The notes under the pieces were generated by a model. That model did not search any database, was not told the origin of the DNA, and was given only the letters and a program-made list of their open reading frames with translations. Source: Dioscorea cayenensis subsp. rotundata (Eukaryota > Streptophyta > Magnoliopsida > Dioscoreales > Dioscoreaceae). Taken from it: a stretch of 64,000 bases of DNA. A program made the position numbers and the translations under genes. Below, in pieces: positions 58,338 through 64,000 of this stretch; position 1 is the stretch's first letter; the number at the start of each line of letters is the position of its first letter. Where the stretch lies: assembly GCF_009730915.1 (NCBI RefSeq), contig NC_052480.1, forward strand, positions 4,092,001-4,156,000, in the 5' to 3' direction.

Positions 58338-60728
58338 ATGGTGGAGATGGAGAAACAGCAAAGCTTTCGGCGTGGGGCATTGGAGAAACTGCAAAGCTTT
58401 CGGTTAGGTGCCATGGAGAGGCAGAAGAGTGTCAAGATGGGGATGATGGAGAAACAAAAGAGCATTCGTTTGGGGACAGGAGATAAGCAGCAAGGCTTCC
58501 GAGAAAAGAAGAACAGAGATAGTTTTGGCAAGAGAGGAGATACACCACTTCATTTAGCTGCCCGGGCAGGGAATGCAACACAAGTAACAAAGCTCATCTC
58601 GGAATGTGATGAGTCCTTGTTAAAGGAGTTCGTATCGAAACAGAATCAGGATGGTGAAACAGCATTGTATGTTGCTGCGGAGAATGGCCATGTTGAGGTT
58701 GTTCAGGAAATATTGAAGGTTTCCGATGTTCTTTCTGCAGGAATTAAGGCTACTAATAGCTTTGATGCTTTCCATATTGCTGCTAAGCAGGGACATCTTG
58801 GTGAGTTCTCTATCTCATCTTATCTAGTTCAGTAATTCGAGTTTAGAAATCAAGAACTAAATGATATAACTGAATGATACTCCTTTTGAGCTGATTAGTC
58901 TGCATTCTAATTTGTGTTGATCTTGAGGGATGTTAATTTGCATTTGAAGTTAAGATTTCTTGTTTAGTTCAGTGATTTGTGTTTAGTAGTCAAGAACTGA
59001 ATGATATTGTGACATTGTTTCTGTTTTGAATTGATACTAAAGACTAGTTCATCTGCAGATAATGTAATTTTTTTTTAAACATTTGGTAGTTTACATCATT
59101 TGGCGATACTGATTTATTTCATCATTGTAGATGTGCTGAAAGAGATGTTGCGTGCTTTCCCTGCATTGGATATGACTACGAGCACATCGAACTCTACCGC
59201 TCTTGACACAGCTTCCACTCAAGGCCATATTGATATCGTCAATCTTCTTCTAGAAACAGGGGCGAACCTTGTCAAGATTGCACGGAGCAATGGCAAAACT
59301 GCTCTGCATTCCGCAGCGAGGATGGGGCATGTAGAAGTTGTCAAATCTATTTTGCGCAAGGACCCGAGCATCGGTTTGAGGATCGATAAGAAGGGACAGA
59401 CTGCATTGCATATGGCAGTGAAAGGTCACAATAATCAAATGGTTCTGGAGCTATTGAATCCCGATCCTTCTGTTATTTCTTTGGAAGATAACAAGGGGAA
59501 TACAGCATTGCACATTGCAACACGGAAGGGACGTCCTGATGTAGGTTTTTATATTTCTCTCACTCTGCAAACATGTTATTATTATTGCTCTTCTTTTTCG
59601 TTAATATGATATTATACATTCAAACAATGAAAATAAGTTGCAAAGTCTATTTATGTAAATAACTTACTAACTGTTTTGATAATTGTCGATGTATTGAACT
59701 TAAGAATGAAATTCTTTGAGGAAATTAGTTAGTCTACCTTCTTGTATCTGCTATGAGTCTCCATGAGTGCTATGTTTTTCTCCTGTCGGTAGTCTACTTG
59801 TTCTTACTTCACGTCTTTTTCATGCTCAACTAAAATTTCATGCCTTTGCAATTGCAGATGGTGCAGACTCTAATATCAGTAGAGGGAATCAATGTAAATG
59901 TGGTGAATAAAGCAGGTGAGACAGCACTTGGTATTGCAGAAAAGGCACATAATGAAGAGATCATCGATATTCTGAAAAAAGTCGGAGCAGTCGCGACAAA
60001 GGAGCCGCCAAATCCTCCCAATCCCACAAAGCAGTTAAAGCAGACGGTAAGTGATATAAAGCATGATGTCCAATCCCAACTTGTTCAGACCCGGCAAACT
60101 GAGAGGAAGGTGCAGAACATCAAGAAGAGACTCCATAAGCTGCACATCGGAGGCTTGAACAATGCCATTAACTCGAACACTGTGGTTGCTGTGCTCATTG
60201 CCACTGTAGCCTTCGCTGCAATCTTTCAATTACCTGGCCAGTATGTTGAGTCTACAACCGATGATAGTATAACTCCTGGACAAGCATACATAGCAAACAA
60301 TGCTGCTTTTATAATCTTCTTAGTGTTCGATTCTCTTGCACTCTTCATCTCTCTAGCTGTGGTGGTTGTTCAGACATCATTGATTGTGACAGAGCAGAAG
60401 GCGAAGCGGCTAATGGTGTTTGTGATGAACAAACTCATGTGGTTGGCATGCCTATTTCATATCGGTTTCGTTCATTTCCCTCACTTATGTTGTGGTCGGA
60501 AAGCAGGACTTGTGGCTCGCATATGCCACAATGGCCATTGGTGCCACTATCATGCTGGTGACATTTGGATCGATGTGTTACTGCATTATCATTCATCGCA
60601 TCGAGGAAAAGAACACAAGGAGTTTAAGGCGGAACTCCGGTAGCCGGTCCCGTTCCTGGTCTGCATCCGTTGTTGTATCAGATTCAGAGATATTCAATAA
60701 TGAATACCGAAAGATGTATGCGCTTTAG
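58338..60728 (+). CDS. Ankyrin-repeat PGG-domain membrane protein (ITN1-like), with apparent frameshift
   Basis: Exons 58338-58800, 59131-59540 and 59858-60728. The N-terminus holds about four copies of an 11-residue EKQ.SFR.GA-type repeat. Ankyrin repeats follow (GDTPLHLAARAGN, GETALYVAAENGH, GKTALHSAARMGH, GQTALHMAVKGHN, GNTALHIATRKGR). Then comes the PGG-type domain (LHIGGLNNAINSNTVVAVLI) with membrane helices. Relatives such as Arabidopsis ITN1 and ACD6 act at membranes in salt/ABA or defence signalling; the exact role here is inferred. Oddity: after MNKLMWLACLF one extra T in a TTT run (60455-60457) shifts the frame. The literal frame stops at 60643, while the +1 frame gives the expected last helix (YATMAIGATIMLVTFGSMCY) and ends at 60728. 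It is either a real truncating mutation or an assembly error. The GTG at 58323 is not used; the ATG at 58338 is. Confidence 0.9.
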
Positions 60729-61145
60729 AGCTTGCCAGATCTGTAGTTTTGTTCAGGATCTGTAGAGAGCTCTGCGAGTGATGTCGGCGACATTAGTATC
60801 ATTGTATAGTTTAGGTTAAAAGATGCATTGTAGACATTTTATCAGCTTCGCTGATTTCTAAAAATTAATGTACTTCCATAAAGGCAGAAGTTAATGCAGT
60901 TACTTAAAATAAGTTCCAAGAGATGCATACTGACAATGACAACATGAATAGATCTATTATTCTGTTGAACTGTCTAAACAATGAAAGTTGGTTCCTTAAA
61001 TTCCCAGAAATACACATTTTCTTGCCCTTGAGAAAAAAAATAAACTATCTAAATTTTAAATATTCTAGAGACAGGAGCTGAAGCCGCCTGCTTGCAAGAG
61101 AATCTGCAAGAGAATCTGTAAAACCGCTTTCAACCGGTGCAAAGA
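60729..61145. other. 3' flanks between convergent genes
   Basis: Downstream sequence of the ankyrin gene and of the minus-strand gene ending at 61146. Nothing else seen. Confidence 0.6.
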
Positions 61146-63186
61146 TCAGTCTAGATAAAAGAGGGTTACGATCTTTCTAAGGTTCTTTGCTTCTTGACAA
61201 GTTTCCATGAGCAATCTGCTGTCGTGGAATGCAAAGCATATCACTTGCTGTACATGGCTGAGTATATCCATGTTACACAATCTGCAGATTCATCATCAAT
61301 ACATTAGCACAATATCAATAGACATTATTACAAACGACTACATAAGTGAAGGCAAACTGATTTGAATCCATGCTAAATACTATTTATTCAGTTGTGTGAT
61401 CACTGAGCGAGTTCACTTGGGAAAGCAGAGGCAAGGGAGAGAAGAATTGATACAATTTAGTTATTTGTGCTTGAAGAAAAATATCTGATTTCAATCAATA
61501 GTGGAAAAGTTAGTTCATGTTTTGCCAAAGTTTTAACAGAAAAAAAAGCCAAAGATCAACAATCTCCATTTACTATGAACACTCAGATCGTCTGGAAGGT
61601 CAGCACTGTTTCCTGAATGCATAATCTGAAAATGCCATCAGTTGTGGTCAGAGCTTTGCAATTTGTGAGCACTCAAAATTAAGAAGCCTTTCCTATGAAA
61701 TGGTACTAATCTATTGCAGACTAAATTTAAATAAGCTGTTAGATTTTCTGAAAATCAGTCTTTCACAGAATTACATCGTCATAAAATGGTACATAGATTT
61801 CTCGTATTTTTATTCACTGCTCAATCACAGCACAACATGGGATAAATGCTGAAAAATGTATATTGCATAATTTGCTGAAAAATGTATAATGCATAATTTG
61901 AAGACCTTATAAAGAAAGCCTGACCTGCTAGCCTCAATAAGGGGTAGATGATCATTTTGGGGCTTCTCAATAACATTTTGAACCTGAAAATTGCAAGATG
62001 AACAGTCAACAGCCAAGACAATAAAGAGAATGTCAACTCTTTTCTCTATTGAGTAATTTAAAGACCATCCAATGGCACTAACAAATTATAAGCAGCCTTA
62101 CTTTAGATAATAATTCCTGGCTTTCAGGTGGTTGCATCTTCAGGCTCTGAGGCAAAATAACAGTAAGCAGTTCTGGCTTCTCCGCTCGTAGGGCACCTCT
62201 AATAACTGCTGCATTCGTGCCTGATGCGCCGGAAGTGTAAATGTGGTTCTTCTGAAATTAAATAACAAATGTGGAGAAATATTGAAGCGAGAATGTCTGT
62301 TTGAATAGAAACTTTACATGTAACAAGAAATGAAAGGAAAGAAATTTATCACACCGTTATGACCATAGCATAACTTAGAATCTCAATAAGCTGCTGATGC
62401 ATGAAGCCCATATTCCGCGTCCCAAAGAAGCCAATAGCTCTTGGTCCCTGCTGCTGAATAGCCAGTAATTCCTGAAACGATGAACCGTTACAAATCAAAA
62501 CAAACCAAGAAATTCTGAAGGCAATACCATCTCCAGAATCTCGCATGCTTTCTGATATACATTAAAATAATAATTGTAAAATCATAATTCTTCCTCATCA
62601 TTTGGATGAGCGAATAGGTTTTAAAGTATGAACTGAGGATGTAGTTTATGCACATGATTAGAACTAAAAAAAATAGTGAGAAAAACACATACAAGCTTGT
62701 ATGACAAATAATGTGTGAGAAAATCCTCAGATAAAACTATATAGTTGAAAAATAATAGTTATAACCCAATATTTAGGAAAAGTTAAAATATCGAACAATA
62801 TCATAAACTTAACCGATGTTCTCCAAAGGGGAAATTCAACCGAAGTTTAAGCCATTTACCTTTTATTAAAATCATAAAATTTGCAGGTCATGCAGAAATC
62901 CAAACAACCACATAAGGCACTTAATGTTAATTTGGTTGCATCAACTTATGGAAAGTAACAAGAAATGATTATGCAGCCTCAGATAAATTATTATTTCAGC
63001 TAGATAGATACCTGAAGATAATCAAGATCAGGAATCGGCTTATATTCTGATACTAGCACTGTTCCCGAACCTTCAACAATGGACTGAGCTTGTGTAGGCA
63101 CTTGGCTACCACCCTCCTCATCTGAACCGAACATTGATGACCCATCACCAACTTCATTCAAGCAGATATGTTTGTCCCTGTGTCTT
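61146..63186 (-). CDS. Conserved plant protein with Rossmann (SLOG/DprA-like) features, 3' part
   Basis: Minus-strand exons, in transcript order: 63186-63012, 62471-62355, 62251-62102, 61983-61925 and 61281-61146 (TGA stop). All introns are GT-AG and the phases fit without gaps. The joined reading runs RHRDKHICLNEVGDG, EYKPIPDLDYLQ, ELLAIQQQGPRAIGFFGTRN, MGFMHQQLIEILSYAMVIT, then IYTSGASGTNAAVIRGALR, LPQSLKMQPPESQELLSK, EKPQNDHLPLIEAS, and ends VICFAFHDSRLLMETCQEAK and IVTLFYLD. The GFFGTRNMG and SGASGTNAAVIRGA blocks resemble nucleotide-binding loops of LOG/DprA-like Rossmann proteins. I recognise it as a conserved plant protein, but I am not certain of its function or whether it enters plastids. 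Earlier exons lie beyond the window or are not recognisable in 63187-64000. Confidence 0.82.
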
Positions 63187-64000
63187 CTGATAAATCCACA
63201 AAGCCACTATAGTAGTAGTACATTAAAAACAGTCCCTGGTAGTGAATCACTGGTAAAGACCAAATATATCACAATATTCTGAGATACAATTTACATAATG
63301 AACATAAACAAAACTTTATTCAAAGTTATAATCCCAAAAGTAATTTTTGGGAAATGTCAAACTGGATCACTTTATAATAAATCCTCAACAAAAATCAGGA
63401 AAGTTTCGTGGAAGTATAATGAGTTCCATACGTAAAGCTAATAAATAAATAAATAAATAATCTACATGGACTCTGCAATTCTAAAAACAACTAAAAAATA
63501 ACAACTGCCAGGAAAAGATAAGAATTTCTAGAAAGCATTGAGCTGCAAATTTATGAATCAGTCCATGCTTAGATTCCCTCTGTAATTATACTAGAAAAGC
63601 AATACAATTCAAAGGAGGTGATCATTCCCCACATGATGTTTCAAAATTTGTCAATGACTAACTGCCCCTTTGCTTCTGCCTATGTTGGATTTCTACTATG
63701 GTGGTCAAAGTTCCAAAACATGGAAGGTTCTTTCAACACAAGTCACGGTCTAGGATGGAATCGTCCTGTTATAAATGGTAATGCCTGTTTCAAGAAAGAG
63801 CTATGTGCAAGAGAAAAATGTAAGACATGATAAAACTGTTTTGTAACCAAAATTGAAAGAATAGAAAAAACAACAATGGTTCTCAAAACTACAACTTCCA
63901 TACACTATAAACATAATTTTTGTAAAACAAAAACAAGGTAAACAAATTTAAAATTCAATAAGAAGCTATTTGGACTAACATGTTCTGCTAGAACTAAGAT
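63187..64000. other. Probable intron of the minus-strand gene
   Basis: AT-rich, without a convincing exon on either strand. The frame at 63618-63830 on + shows no family resemblance. Confidence 0.5.

Noticed and set aside
63618..63830. 70-codon plus-strand frame near the window end
   Set aside because: No family resemblance; lies in a probable intron of the minus-strand gene.

Overview
This is plant nuclear DNA. It is AT-rich and has split genes with GT-AG introns, L1-type LINEs, Ty1/copia and Ty3/gypsy LTR retrotransposons, tRNA-derived SINEs and several MITEs. The protein families (alkenal double-bond reductase, pollen-type polygalacturonase, ankyrin/PGG membrane protein) point to a flowering plant. 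I cannot name the species; a monocot is only a guess.

Region 1 (1-28400) is a cluster of four paralogous NADP-dependent alkenal double-bond reductase genes. Copy 1 lies on + and is cut by the window start. Copies 2, 3 and 4 lie on -. Copies 1 and 2 have four coding exons and point toward each other across about 12 kb of transposons. Copies 3 and 4 have five coding exons and form a tandem duplication with an offset of about 7.5-7.7 kb. Copy 2 looks intact. Copy 4 looks intact but has a GC splice donor. Copy 1 has lost a splice acceptor (AG to CG), and copy 3 has a one-base insertion in its last exon. Between copies 1 and 2 lie a nearly complete LINE with a 12-bp target duplication, a LINE 3' fragment, a broken LINE fused to a copia 3' end with its LTR, and a Tourist-like MITE. 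Other MITEs, diverged tandem repeats and a 180-bp array fill the gaps around copies 3 and 4.

Region 2 (29612-38344) is a Ty3/gypsy chromovirus-like retrotransposon in the arrangement LTR-internal-LTR-internal-LTR. One 5-bp target duplication (GTATC) flanks the whole block. The middle LTR is a mosaic of the two outer LTRs, as expected from unequal crossing-over. Both internal regions carry the same deletion of RNase H and part of integrase.

Region 3 (42000-47050) holds two convergent GH28 polygalacturonase genes with identical intron positions and similar TATA boxes; both look intact. Region 4 (47050-58300) is long AT-rich intergenic DNA with a LINE 3' fragment, two SINEs of one family, a Tourist-like element containing a tandem array of about 121 bp, and a foldback MITE. 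Region 5 (58300-64000) holds an ankyrin-repeat/PGG membrane protein gene with an apparent one-base frameshift in its membrane domain. Facing it is the 3' half of a conserved plant gene encoding a probable Rossmann-fold protein.

I found no wholly new molecular system. The most informative points are the LTR recombination product, the different lesions across the reductase paralogues, the LINE with single-stop ORF1/ORF2 spacing, and the SINE family.
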